From contig NZ_JAIWJA010000006.1 of the NCBI RefSeq assembly GCF_020515695.1, positions 62,001-126,000 of the forward strand: DNA of 64,000 nucleotides, given 5' to 3'. The translations under genes were made by a program, and so were the position numbers. Every line of letters starts with the position of its first letter. The first letter of the stretch is position 1. This document shows positions 51,501-60,030 of this stretch, piece by piece. Under the pieces are notes generated by a model. That model ran no database searches. It had not been told where the DNA came from and saw only the letters and a list, made by a program, of their open reading frames with translations. This DNA is from Pseudomonas sp. MWU16-30317. Lineage in GTDB: Bacteria > Pseudomonadota > Gammaproteobacteria > Pseudomonadales > Pseudomonadaceae.

Positions 51501-52247
51501 TCAGCCGCCAGTACCCGTTTGCCCCACCGCCAGCCCTGCACGAACCGCCGCCAGCGCGGCCTGGTAATAAGCCTTGCCCTCGGCCGATTCGGCAAAGGTC
51601 ACGAACTCCTCCAGCTCCAGATCGCTCAGATCGCGATACACGTAGAGCAAGGTGTTGGGCAGTTCGGTACTGATCTGCTCCATCAGCCTTTGCCGCTGCC
51701 CATCGAGCATGCCCTGCGCCTGCCCGGCACCCAGCAGGCCAGGGATCATCTGGCTCAGGCTGTCGGCCGCCACGCCAGCGATGGCCAGGCTGACTTCGGC
51801 GCCGGCTTCGCGGGCGGGCAGGGCGGTGGCCAAGTGGCCGATGAGCAGCACGCGATCGTCGCTGGCCTGGATGTGCGGCAGGCCCTGAGCGTTCTTGGCC
51901 AATTGGTCCTTACGAGTCGCCAGCAGCTCGGCCGCCACGATCTTGTGCCCCAGCGGCGAATCGAAAAACGTCAGGGCGGGCAGCGGATCGACCAGCGTCT
52001 GGCGTAATTTGCCTTCGGCGCGGTTGTCCATGGCCTGGGCGGCGAAGCGCTTGTTGCTGTTGTTGACCAGTGCCTGGAACACCGCTGGCGGCAGGCTGTT
52101 GCTGTAGCGTTGCTGGGCAGCGGTGAGGGCATCGTTGAAATGCGCGCGTTGTTCTGGCCAGCCGGCGACCTTGTACAACTGGTCGTGGTTGTCTGCCCAG
52201 GCGGGCACGGTGCAGAACATGATGAGCAACAAACACAAACGACGCAT
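51501..52247 (-). CDS. DUF2059 periplasmic protein
   Basis: This 248-residue protein has a signal peptide (MRRLCLLLIMFCTVPAWA before DNHDQL). The all-helical DUF2059 region follows at about 175-240 (LPNTLLYVYRDLSDLELEEF, FAESAEGKAYYQA). It has no known activity. The ATG at 52247 has AGGAG eight bases upstream. It is divergent from the Fe(II)/2-oxoglutarate oxygenase gene, as I recall for the P. aeruginosa PA0309/PA0310 region. Confidence 0.87.
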   Translation of the reverse strand: MRRLCLLLIMFCTVPAWADNHDQLYKVAGWPEQRAHFNDALTAAQQRYSNSLPPAVFQALVNNSNKRFAAQAMDNRAEGKLRQTLVDPLPALTFFDSPLGHKIVAAELLATRKDQLAKNAQGLPHIQASDDRVLLIGHLATALPAREAGAEVSLAIAGVAADSLSQMIPGLLGAGQAQGMLDGQRQRLMEQISTELPNTLLYVYRDLSDLELEEFVTFAESAEGKAYYQAALAAVRAGLAVGQTGTGG

Positions 52248-52387
52248 AAAGACTCCTGTCGGCAGGCCGCTATTGTCCTTGGGCCGGCGTGGCTTTGTCG
52301 AGATTTGCAGGCAATCGATGCCCATGAAACATGTGCAGAACGTCGCCAGCCAAGTGGCGCTGTCTGTTTTGCGGGGTTGTGGATACT

Positions 52388-53020
52388 ATGCGCGCCATGC
52401 CCATATCCCTTGATGCCCCTGTGCTGTTGCGCGTTGTCGATGACCTGGCCGAGCGTGGCTGGTCGCAGCAGAACCTCTTCCTGCCCCAGGGTCTGACCCT
52501 GGAACTGGCGGCTGAGTGCCGTAAACGTTCGCGTGCGGGTGAGTTGGCGCCCGCCGCGGTAGGACGCGGTGTCAGCCAGGAGGTGCGTGAAGGCATCCGC
52601 GGTGATCGCATCCAGTGGATCGAGCCCGGCGAATCCGCCCCGTGCGATGCATATCTGCACATCATGGACAGCCTGCGCGAGGTGCTCAATCGCAGCCTGT
52701 TCATGGGGCTGGAAGAGTTCGAGTGCCATTTTGCGCTTTATCCGCCGGGGGCGTTCTATCGTCGGCACGTGGACCGGTTTCGCGACGATGACAGCCGCAT
52801 GGTGTCGGTGGTGCTGTACCTCAACACCGCCTGGGTACCAGGGGACGGTGGCGAATTGCGCCTCTATCTCAAGGGCGATGTTGCTCACGATGTAGCCCCC
52901 ATTGGCGGCAGCCTGGTGGTGTTCCTGTCTGGGGACATGCCCCATGAAGTCCTCCCGGCCGAGCGAGATCGGCTGTCACTCACGGGCTGGTTCCGACGCC
53001 GCCCCAACGAGCCCTTTTGA
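52388..53020 (+). CDS. Fe(II)/2-oxoglutarate-dependent oxygenase
   Basis: This 210-residue double-stranded beta-helix oxygenase has the iron ligands His127 and Asp129 in RRHVDRF and His186 in DMPHEVL. Arg195 (RDRLSLTGWFRR) binds 2-oxoglutarate. The layout resembles prolyl-hydroxylase-like 2OG-FeII_Oxy_3 proteins (PPGAFYRRHVDRFRDDDSR, YLNTAWVPGDGGELRLY). The start is uncertain between ATGs at 52388 and 52397. The next gene begins one base after its stop. The substrate is unknown. Confidence 0.88.
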   Translation: MRAMPISLDAPVLLRVVDDLAERGWSQQNLFLPQGLTLELAAECRKRSRAGELAPAAVGRGVSQEVREGIRGDRIQWIEPGESAPCDAYLHIMDSLREVLNRSLFMGLEEFECHFALYPPGAFYRRHVDRFRDDDSRMVSVVLYLNTAWVPGDGGELRLYLKGDVAHDVAPIGGSLVVFLSGDMPHEVLPAERDRLSLTGWFRRRPNEPF

Positions 53021-53021
53021 G

Positions 53022-53507
53022 ATGCACAAGATCCTCGTCAGTCGTTGCTTGCTAGGCCACCCGGTGCGTTATGACGGTGGCTCCAGCGGGCCATTCGATC
53101 GCTTGGCGGCCTGGCAGGCCGAAGGTCGGGTGGTGGGCCTGTGTCCTGAAGTGGCGGGCGGTTTGCCGACGCCGCGCCCCCCGGCCGAGATCCCCGGGGG
53201 CCAAGGCACGGCGGTGCTGGCCGGGGAGGCGCAGGTGTTGACCGTGCAGGGTGAGGATTTCACTGCAGCCTTTGTACGCGGCGCCGAGATCGCCTTGCGC
53301 CAGGTACGCGAGCAGGGCATTCGCATTGCCATCCTCAAGGCCAACAGCCCTTCGTGTGGCAATCGCGAGACTTACGATGGCTCTTTCAGTGGCGTGCGGG
53401 TGAGTGGCGAAGGGGTGACGGCGGCGCTGCTGCGCCGCGAGGGGGTGCAAGTGTTCAACGAGCATGAGCTTGAGGCGGCGCAATTGGCGCTGGCGCAATT
53501 GCTGTAA
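53022..53507 (+). CDS. DUF523 family protein
   Basis: This 161-residue protein matches DUF523: KILVSRCLLGHPVRYDG at the N-terminus, GLCPEVAGGLPTPRPPAEI, and LKANSPSCGNRETYDGSF with a conserved cysteine. The function of the family is not established. It begins one base after the oxygenase stop, so the two are translationally coupled and may work together. A REPIN follows. Confidence 0.87.
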   Translation: MHKILVSRCLLGHPVRYDGGSSGPFDRLAAWQAEGRVVGLCPEVAGGLPTPRPPAEIPGGQGTAVLAGEAQVLTVQGEDFTAAFVRGAEIALRQVREQGIRIAILKANSPSCGNRETYDGSFSGVRVSGEGVTAALLRREGVQVFNEHELEAAQLALAQLL

Positions 53508-53524
53508 TGGAGGGTGGCCTTTCG

Positions 53525-53598
53525 GGCCCCTTCACGAGCAAGCTTCGCTCCCGCAGGTCTATGAACGCTGTGGAGCAAGGCCTGCCCGCGAAAGGGCC
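53525..53598. repeat. REPIN
   Basis: GGCCCCTTCACGAGCAAGC and CTGCCCGCGAAAGGGCC are inverted REP halves with diverged centres. They lie between the convergent DUF523 and SerC-like genes. Confidence 0.8.
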
Positions 53599-53615
53599 GG
53601 CCCTGTTTGCACACA

Positions 53616-54719
53616 TCACCGATGCTGACGATGGAAGCTGTCCATGAACTCCGTCAACTTCTGCGCCGCCTGCACTGACAGCGCGTTATAGATCGACGCC
53701 CGGACTCCGCCAATCGCCCGGTGTCCTTCCAGCCCCGAAAACCCTAGCGCCCGGCTCTGTTCAAAAAAAGCCTGCTGCAGTTGCGCATTGGGCAGATTGA
53801 ACGCCACGTTCATGGTCGAGCGATCCGCGCGTGCCGCCCAGCCGCGATAGAAACCGTCGGCGTTGTCCAGGGCGCTGTACAGCAGCTCGGCCTTGCTGCG
53901 GTTGATCTGCGCCATTTTCTCCAGGCCGCCGACATCGTTGAGCAGCCAGCGGGTCACCAGCAGCACCACGTAAATGGCGAACACCGGTGGCGTATTAAGG
54001 TTCGAACGGGCCTCGATATGCTTGCGATAGTTAAGGAACGATGGCAAGTCATCCGACGCCTGCTGGGCGATCTCATCCTTGACCAGCACCACGGTCACGC
54101 CGGCCGGGCCGATGTTTTTCTGTGCGTGGGCGTAGATCACCGAAAACTTCTCGGCGTCGCAGGGCTTGGAGAGAAAGTCCGAAGACATGTCGCAGATACG
54201 CGGCACGTCATCGCGGCCCAGCACCCGATGAAACTGCAGACCTTCGACCGTTTCGTTGGCGACGTAATGCAGATAGGGCGCGTCAGCCGAAAAGCTCAGC
54301 TCGTCGTCGGTAGGCAGGCGATTGAAGCCGCAGGATTCGCCGCTCCAGATGGTCTTGACCGGACCTTCGCGGCGCGCTTCGGCAATCACCTTGCGGCTCC
54401 AGTAGCCCGAATCGATGTACTCGGCAGGGTGCTCCTTGCCGCGTAGCAAGGTCATGGGCACCATCGAAAACTGCTGAGTGGCGCCGCCCTGCAAGAACAG
54501 CACGTGATAGTTCTCGGACAGCCCCAGCAGCGTGCGGATATTGCGCTCGGCTTCGTCGACGACGGCGGCGAACCAGTCTGAGCGATGGCTGATGCCCAGA
54601 ATCGAAAGCCCGGTTTCCGGCACCTCGACGATGGACTGTTGAACCTCTGCCAGCACACTCTCCGGCAAGGCCCCAGGGCCGCCGGAGAAATTCAGGGCAT
54701 TGCGCGGATTCGTAGACAT
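53616..54719 (-). CDS. SerC-like phosphoserine aminotransferase paralogue
   Basis: This 367-residue fold-type I PLP aminotransferase closely resembles SerC. The Schiff-base Lys201 is in YAHAQKNIGPAGV. The substrate-phosphate residues His45-Arg46 (GISHRS) are present, and the C-terminal GHRAIGGVRASIYNALSV is conserved. The cofactor loop reads GGATQQF rather than GGGRGQF of E. coli SerC. The canonical Pseudomonas serC lies elsewhere, with gyrA/pheA, so this is probably a second copy; that is recalled, not seen here. It begins 19 bp after an ATP-grasp gene on the same strand, suggesting a ligase-aminotransferase operon rather than housekeeping serine synthesis. The MSTN start matches SerC N-termini. 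Confidence 0.85.
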   Translation of the reverse strand: MSTNPRNALNFSGGPGALPESVLAEVQQSIVEVPETGLSILGISHRSDWFAAVVDEAERNIRTLLGLSENYHVLFLQGGATQQFSMVPMTLLRGKEHPAEYIDSGYWSRKVIAEARREGPVKTIWSGESCGFNRLPTDDELSFSADAPYLHYVANETVEGLQFHRVLGRDDVPRICDMSSDFLSKPCDAEKFSVIYAHAQKNIGPAGVTVVLVKDEIAQQASDDLPSFLNYRKHIEARSNLNTPPVFAIYVVLLVTRWLLNDVGGLEKMAQINRSKAELLYSALDNADGFYRGWAARADRSTMNVAFNLPNAQLQQAFFEQSRALGFSGLEGHRAIGGVRASIYNALSVQAAQKLTEFMDSFHRQHR

Positions 54720-54738
54720 AACCAAGGGGGCTTCCAGA

Positions 54739-56121
54739 TCAGGTAGTGATCCCCCTGGCATGATCTGCGGCGCGGCGCATGAGCAGGTCCCGGAGGGCGT
54801 TCTTTACTTTTTGCATGTGGTACTGCTTGTTCGGGAACACGCTCTCCAGGTCCATGGCGTGGATCACCATGGCTGGATCGATCTCGAACACCAACAACTC
54901 GCCGTCACGGGTCTCTGCGCAATCGATGCCGAGGTAGTCGAGCCCGGTACGCTCGGCAATCGCCTTCAGCGCGGCGCCGTGACGTGCCGCAAACGCCGGA
55001 AAATCGTCGAGGAACCGCGCTTCTTCCGCTCTGCGCTGCGGGTCTTCGTACATCCGGGCGTTGAGGTAGTGAATCATCCAATTTTCTGACGTTGCCATAT
55101 GGCAGGCATAAGGTGTGCCATCAATGAGAAACACCCGGGCTTTTCTGAACAGGCCGTCGGCTTTGCTGTAGTCGACGAAGCGCGCGAGGAAGTATTCCTC
55201 GGCCTGTACACGGCCCAGGTAGCCATGCACGGCCTCGGCCGATTCGATGCGCTCCAGACCGTGCCCGCCGTGGGTGCCGACCGGGCGCAGGATGATCGGG
55301 AAATTGACACCTTGAGTCGCGGTGGCCAGTTCCACGGTGCCGGTGGCGATGGCCCGCAAGGTGTCCGGGGCGATGCGTTGCACCGGGCACATCACCAGGC
55401 CGGGTACACCTTGCATCAGCAGACTGGCGGTCTGGCGCTCCGATTGGGGGACGTGTTCGGGTGGATTGATGATCGGTCGCGGCCAGTTGGCCAGGGGCGA
55501 CTCGAGCTGGGCAAGGGCCTCGAAAGTGCTGTCAGCGGCGCTGATGCCGACCAGCAGCACATCGTGCTCGGGAATCGGCGCCGTCAACGGGGTGCCGGGG
55601 CTGATGTAATAGTAGATGAGCTCGATATCGCTGTTTTCCAGCAGGCAGTCGATCGGCACGTTGGCCGACAGCTCGCCGGGGACCATCAGCATCAGCAGGG
55701 TCAGGCGCCGCGGTTGCTTGGGGGCAATGCGGTAGACCCGCTGCATTTCCAGCGCCCGGGCCTGAATCTGCAAGCCGAGCTCCTGCTCGTTCAGGCACAG
55801 CAGAATGGTCGAAAGATTCAGCCACAGCTCGGGATCGTCGGGGTGCAGTTGCGCCAGATCGAGCATTTCAGCGGCCTGCAGGCTGAAATCGATGCCGGCG
55901 ATGCTCATGCGCAGGAACGGCGCCAGGCCGATGAAAGCGGTGGCCGGCGGGTGTTCCGGGGTCGGGGTGAAGGTGGTCAGGTGCAAAGTGATATCCCCGC
56001 AGCGGGCAGCGTTGGAAAAATGAAATGACTTTAGCATGTCGGCCGGACGGTACGGTTGCCGGGCTATTCGGAAGAGTCCTACGCTTTGCTCGGCGTTCTC
56101 TGACATCCATTCTTTGCGCAT
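54739..56121 (-). CDS. ATP-grasp ligase with helical TPR-like N-terminal region
   Basis: This 460-residue protein has a helical stretch at about 80-130 (LDLAQLHPDDPELWLNLSTI) resembling a TPR. A RimK/glutathione-synthetase-like ATP-grasp region follows from about residue 230: NFPIILRPVGTHGGHGLERI for ATP binding, then YFLARFVDYSKADGLFRKAR and LDYLGIDCAETRDGELLVFE. The metal-binding position reads FEIDPAMVIH, so the usual Glu-x-Asn is Glu-x-Asp. ATP-grasp enzymes join a carboxylate to an amine or thiol. Paired with a SerC-like aminotransferase it may make a phosphoserine- or serine-containing small molecule. No signal peptide is visible. GAGAG supports the ATG at 56121. Confidence 0.8.
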   Translation of the reverse strand: MRKEWMSENAEQSVGLFRIARQPYRPADMLKSFHFSNAARCGDITLHLTTFTPTPEHPPATAFIGLAPFLRMSIAGIDFSLQAAEMLDLAQLHPDDPELWLNLSTILLCLNEQELGLQIQARALEMQRVYRIAPKQPRRLTLLMLMVPGELSANVPIDCLLENSDIELIYYYISPGTPLTAPIPEHDVLLVGISAADSTFEALAQLESPLANWPRPIINPPEHVPQSERQTASLLMQGVPGLVMCPVQRIAPDTLRAIATGTVELATATQGVNFPIILRPVGTHGGHGLERIESAEAVHGYLGRVQAEEYFLARFVDYSKADGLFRKARVFLIDGTPYACHMATSENWMIHYLNARMYEDPQRRAEEARFLDDFPAFAARHGAALKAIAERTGLDYLGIDCAETRDGELLVFEIDPAMVIHAMDLESVFPNKQYHMQKVKNALRDLLMRRAADHARGITT

Positions 56122-56155
56122 CGGACTACTCTCGCCGATTTGCGGGAGGCTGGCG

Positions 56156-56359
56156 ATGCGCTGGATAGCAGCAATAGTGATTGGCGTACTGGTGAGTGGA
56201 TGCGCGGGGGCGCAGCCGCCGGGACAGCATCAGTCGATCAATCGGCAGGGCAAGCCCGACCCTGGCGTCGATGCATGGGGTTCGGGTTCGGCCGACTGGT
56301 ATCGCTGCCACTTCGAGCCGCACCTGAGCTGGTGCCCCACCGCCGGCGGCGAGGAATAA
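56156..56359 (+). CDS. Small lipoprotein
   Basis: This 67-residue lipoprotein has a short signal peptide (MRWIAAIVIGVLVSGCAG) with lipobox LVSGC. The mature part is polar and holds two further cysteines (WYRCHFEPHLSWCPTAGG), perhaps a disulfide. GGGAGG lies six bases before the ATG. It is divergent from the ATP-grasp gene and convergent with serA. Function is unknown. A small hypothetical at this place next to serA also occurs in P. aeruginosa, as I recall. Confidence 0.8.
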   Translation: MRWIAAIVIGVLVSGCAGAQPPGQHQSINRQGKPDPGVDAWGSGSADWYRCHFEPHLSWCPTAGGEE

Positions 56360-56383
56360 AAAAAGGAGGCCACCCGGGCCTCC
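56358..56383 (-). terminator. Rho-independent terminator of serA
   Basis: On the minus strand GGAGGCC-CGGGT-GGCCTCC is followed by seven T, 23 bases past the serA stop. It overlaps the end of the convergent small lipoprotein gene and could serve both. Confidence 0.88.
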
Positions 56384-56405
56384 CTTCTTCAACGCTGCAG
56401 AACAA

Positions 56406-57635
56406 TCAGAACAGTACGCGGCAACGAATGGTGCCGTTGACCTGTTGCAGTTTTTCCTGCGCCAGATCGGAGTATTCGGCATCGACGTCGATGACGACGT
56501 AGCCGACTTTCTCGTTGGTCTGCAGGAACTGACTGGAGATGTTGATGCCGTTTTCGGCGAACACCTTGTTGATCTCGCTCAGCACGCCCGGGACGTTCTC
56601 GTGGATGTGCAGCAGGCGGTGCTTGCCAGGGTGAGCGGGCAGGGCCACTTCCGGGAAGTTGACCGACGACACCGACGTACCGTTGTCGCTGTACTTGACC
56701 AGTTTTTCCGCCACTTCCAGACCGATGTTGGCTTGGGCCTCAGCGGTGGAACCGCCGATGTGCGGGGTCAGGATGACGTTGTCGAGGCCACGCAGCGGGC
56801 TTTCGAAAATGTCATCGTTGGAGCGTGGCTCGACCGGGAACACGTCGATGGCGGCGCCGATCAGGTGCTTGTCCTTGATCGCGTCGGCCAGGGCGTTCAG
56901 CTCGACCACGGTGCCGCGGGCGGCGTTGATCAGGATCGCGCCTTTCTTCATCGAGCGGATTTCTTTCTCGCCGATCATCCATTGGGTCGATGGCAGTTCT
57001 GGCACGTGCAGCGAGACGATGTCGGCCAGGCCCAGCAACTCGGTCAGGCTGGCGACCTGGGTCGCGTTGCCCAGTGGCAGCTTGGTCAGCGGGTCGAAGA
57101 AGAACACTTGCATGCCCAGGCCTTCAGCCAGGACCGACAGTTGTGTGCCGATCGAGCCGTAGCCGACGATGCCCAGCTTCTTGCCGCGGATTTCGAAGGA
57201 GTTGGCCGCGCTTTTGATCCAACCGCCACGGTGGCAGGAAGCGTTTTTCTCGGGGATGCCGCGCAGCAGCAGGATGGCCTCGGCCAGCACCAACTCGGCC
57301 ACCGAACGGGTGTTGGAGTACGGCGCGTTGAACACGGCGATGCCACGCTCGCGGGCGGCGTTCAGGTCCACCTGGTTGGTGCCGATGCAGAAGCAACCGA
57401 CGGCCACCAGTTTTTTGGCGGCGTCGAACATTTCTTCGGTCAGCTGCGTGCGCGAGCGGATACCGATGAAATGAGCGTCAGCGATCTTTTCCTTGAGCTC
57501 GGCTTCAGGCAGCGACTTGGTGTGATATTCGATGCTGGAATAACCGGCGGCCTTGAGGACGTCGACGGCGGATTGATGGACGCCTTCGAGAAGAAGGAAC
57601 TTGATCTTGCTCTTGTCGAGGGAAGTCTTGCTCAT
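56406..57635 (-). CDS. serA: D-3-phosphoglycerate dehydrogenase
   Basis: SerA oxidises 3-phosphoglycerate to 3-phosphohydroxypyruvate, the first step of serine synthesis. The 409 residues show the NAD-binding LGIVGYGSIGTQ, the hydroxyacid signature MKKGAILINAARGTVV and catalytic His in LTPHIGGSTAEAQANIG. A C-terminal ACT domain (about 335-409, HRLLHIHENVPGVLSEIN) gives serine feedback inhibition. It is divergent from a D-2-hydroxyglutarate dehydrogenase gene, which removes the D-2-hydroxyglutarate that SerA can make from 2-oxoglutarate. The real start is the ATG at 57635; longer reading upstream runs into the divergent promoter. Confidence 0.96.
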   Translation of the reverse strand: MSKTSLDKSKIKFLLLEGVHQSAVDVLKAAGYSSIEYHTKSLPEAELKEKIADAHFIGIRSRTQLTEEMFDAAKKLVAVGCFCIGTNQVDLNAARERGIAVFNAPYSNTRSVAELVLAEAILLLRGIPEKNASCHRGGWIKSAANSFEIRGKKLGIVGYGSIGTQLSVLAEGLGMQVFFFDPLTKLPLGNATQVASLTELLGLADIVSLHVPELPSTQWMIGEKEIRSMKKGAILINAARGTVVELNALADAIKDKHLIGAAIDVFPVEPRSNDDIFESPLRGLDNVILTPHIGGSTAEAQANIGLEVAEKLVKYSDNGTSVSSVNFPEVALPAHPGKHRLLHIHENVPGVLSEINKVFAENGINISSQFLQTNEKVGYVVIDVDAEYSDLAQEKLQQVNGTIRCRVLF

Positions 57636-57804
57636 CTGCGTAAACCTGTGTCCCGGAGAAATTGGCAGTAAGTAAAGCGCGGCGCCAACGGCTCGAAGCT
57701 CGATTGGCGGGGGGCGTATGCTAGCATATGCACCCCGCAGAACGCCCATCCCTGGCACGTGAATACGGCTCAGGCTGACCATGAATCGTTTGAGAGTTCT
57801 ATCG

Positions 57805-59208
57805 ATGACCCATCCTGCCCTGATCGATGAGTTGATGAACCTGGTGGAGCCCGGCAAGGTCCTGACCGACGCTGCGTCTCTGGAAACATTCGGCAAGGAC
57901 TGGACCAAACACTTTCCCCCGGCGCCCCTGGCTATCGTCTTCCCCAAGACCATCGACCAGGTCCAGGCGGTGGTGCGCTGGGCCAACGAGCGCAAGGTCG
58001 CCTTGGTGCCCTCGGGCGGTCGCACGGGGTTGTCAGCGGCGGCCGTGGCGGCCAACGGTGAAGTGGTGGTGTCGTTCGACTATATGAACCAGGTACTGGA
58101 CTTCAATACCGTCGACCGCACCGTGGTCTGCCAGCCGGGGGTGGTTACCGAGCATCTGCAGAACCTCGCGCAAGAGCACAACCTTTATTACCCGGTAGAT
58201 TTCGCCTCGGCGGGCTCCAGCCAGATTGGCGGCAATATCGGCACCAATGCCGGTGGTATCAAGGTCATTCGCTACGGCATGACCCGCAACTGGGTGGCGG
58301 GCATGAAGGTGGTGACCGGCAAGGGCGACCTGCTCGAACTGAACAAGGACCTGATCAAGAACGCCACCGGTTACGACCTTCGGCAGCTGTTCATCGGTGC
58401 CGAGGGCACTTTGGGCTTTGTGGTCGAGGCCACAATGCGCCTGGATCGCGCGCCCAAGAACCTCACCGCCATGGTGCTGGGGACCGCCGACTTCGATTCG
58501 ATCATGCCGGTATTGCATGCGTTCCAGAACAAGCTGGATTTGACCGCGTTCGAGTTCTTTTCCGACAAGGCCCTGGCCAAGGTGCTGGGCCGCGGCGACG
58601 TGCCCAAGCCGTTCGAGTCCGACTGCCCGTTCTATGCGCTGCTGGAATTCGAAGCCACCACCGAAGAAGTTGCCAACGACGCGCTCGCCACGTTCGAGCA
58701 TTGCGTGGAGCAGGGCTGGGTGGTCGATGGGGTGATGAGCCAGAGCGAGCAGCAGTTGCAGAATCTCTGGAAACTGCGCGAATACATCTCCGAAACCATC
58801 TCGCATTGGACGCCCTATAAGAACGACATTTCAGTGACTGTTTCAAAAGTCCCGGCGTTCTTGAAGGAGATTGACGCGATCGTCGGCGAATTCTATCCCG
58901 ACTTCGAGATTGTCTGGTTCGGCCACATCGGCGACGGCAACCTGCACTTGAATATTCTCAAGCCAGACGGTTTGTCGAAGGACGAATTCTTCGCCAAGTG
59001 TGCCACGGTCAACAAGTGGGTATTCGAGACGGTGCAGAAGTACAACGGTTCGATATCCGCCGAACATGGCGTGGGCATGACCAAGCGCGATTATCTGACC
59101 TACAGCCGGTCGCCAATCGAAATCGAGTACATGAAGGCCATGAAAGCGGTGTTCGACCCCAACGGGATCATGAACCCCGGCAAGATTTTTGCTGTGCAAG
59201 ACCACTAA
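57805..59208 (+). CDS. FAD-dependent D-2-hydroxyglutarate dehydrogenase
   Basis: This 467-residue FAD-binding type 4 (VAO/PCMH) oxidoreductase has an FAD-binding region at about 40-220 (VPSGGRTGLSAAAVAANGEV, GNIGTNAGGIKVIRYG). A C-terminal FAD-oxidase domain follows (WFGHIGDGNLHLNIL, SAEHGVGMTKRDYL). It oxidises D-2-hydroxyglutarate to 2-oxoglutarate. In Pseudomonas this enzyme is reported to recycle the D-2-hydroxyglutarate made by SerA. The divergent pairing with serA supports that assignment over glycolate or D-lactate dehydrogenase. The ATG at 57805 has GAGAG eight bases upstream; an ATG at 57781 is an alternative. Confidence 0.9.
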   Translation: MTHPALIDELMNLVEPGKVLTDAASLETFGKDWTKHFPPAPLAIVFPKTIDQVQAVVRWANERKVALVPSGGRTGLSAAAVAANGEVVVSFDYMNQVLDFNTVDRTVVCQPGVVTEHLQNLAQEHNLYYPVDFASAGSSQIGGNIGTNAGGIKVIRYGMTRNWVAGMKVVTGKGDLLELNKDLIKNATGYDLRQLFIGAEGTLGFVVEATMRLDRAPKNLTAMVLGTADFDSIMPVLHAFQNKLDLTAFEFFSDKALAKVLGRGDVPKPFESDCPFYALLEFEATTEEVANDALATFEHCVEQGWVVDGVMSQSEQQLQNLWKLREYISETISHWTPYKNDISVTVSKVPAFLKEIDAIVGEFYPDFEIVWFGHIGDGNLHLNILKPDGLSKDEFFAKCATVNKWVFETVQKYNGSISAEHGVGMTKRDYLTYSRSPIEIEYMKAMKAVFDPNGIMNPGKIFAVQDH

Positions 59209-59252
59209 GCGCATTGCTTCCAAGCATATTCCAGCAGGCAGAGGAGTCGTTC

Positions 59253-59918
59253 ATGAGCTATCAACACCAGTACGCTGACGGGACCCGGATTCACTATCCG
59301 GTCGGGAAAGTGGTCTGCATCGGGCGCAACTACGCCGAACATGCCAAGGAACTGGATAACCCGGTACCTACCGAGCCGCTGCTGTTCATCAAGCCTGGCA
59401 GCTGTGTGGTGCCGTCGGAGGGTGGCTTCAAGGTGCCGACCGATCGTGGTTCAGTGCACTACGAAACCGAGATCGCCGTATTGCTGGGCAAGTCGCTGTC
59501 GACCAAACCCAGCGAAGAGGAAGTCCTGGACGCCATCAGTGGTTATGCCCCGGCGCTGGATCTGACCTTGCGCGATGTGCAATCGAAGCTCAAAGAAAAG
59601 GGCTTGCCGTGGGAAATCGCCAAGTCGTTTGACGGAGCCTGCGTGATTGCGCCGTTCGTGGCGGCCAGCACCTATAGTGATCTGACCGATATTCCGGTAC
59701 GCCTGACCCTTAATGGCGCAGTGCGCCAGGACGGCAACAGCAGCCTGATGCTCAACCCGATCGTGCCGATGATCCAGTACATGGCGGCATGTTTTTCGCT
59801 GCAGGCCGGGGATGTGATCATGACCGGTACGCCAGCGGGCGTGGGGCCGTTGAATCCGGGGGATGAACTCGTCCTTGAGTTGCCAGGTGCCAGCAGCTTC
59901 GCTACGACGGTTTTGTAA
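59253..59918 (+). CDS. Fumarylacetoacetate hydrolase family protein (YcgM-like)
   Basis: This 221-residue FAH-fold protein has the N-terminal VVCIGRNYAEHAKELDN, metal ligands in VHYETEIAVLLG and ALDLTLRDVQ, and the C-terminal DVIMTGTPAGVGPLNPGDEL. YcgM/FAHD1-type members act as acylpyruvate hydrolases or oxaloacetate decarboxylases/tautomerases. GAGGAG lies six bases before the ATG. It follows the D-2-hydroxyglutarate dehydrogenase gene by 44 bp, so the two are likely co-transcribed. Confidence 0.9.
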   Translation: MSYQHQYADGTRIHYPVGKVVCIGRNYAEHAKELDNPVPTEPLLFIKPGSCVVPSEGGFKVPTDRGSVHYETEIAVLLGKSLSTKPSEEEVLDAISGYAPALDLTLRDVQSKLKEKGLPWEIAKSFDGACVIAPFVAASTYSDLTDIPVRLTLNGAVRQDGNSSLMLNPIVPMIQYMAACFSLQAGDVIMTGTPAGVGPLNPGDELVLELPGASSFATTVL

Positions 59919-59933
59919 GAACGACAGATTTGC

Positions 59934-60018
59934 GGGTCTCTTCGCCGCCAAACGCGCACCCCTGCTTCCACAGGTATCGGCACAGCCTGTGGGAGCAAAG
60001 CTTGCTCGCGAAGAGGCC
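59934..60018. repeat. REPIN
   Basis: A decayed inverse half (GGGTCTCTTCGCCGCC) and an intact forward half (GTGGGAGCAAAGCTTGCTCG, GCGAAGAGGCC) lie between the convergent FAH-family and rpiA genes. Confidence 0.75.
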
Positions 60019-60030
60019 AGTGGCGGGCGC

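Noticed and set aside
57636..58055. N-terminal extension of SerA into the divergent gene
   Set aside because: The extra codons lie antisense to the divergent dehydrogenase gene, and SerA family members begin at the ATG at 57635.
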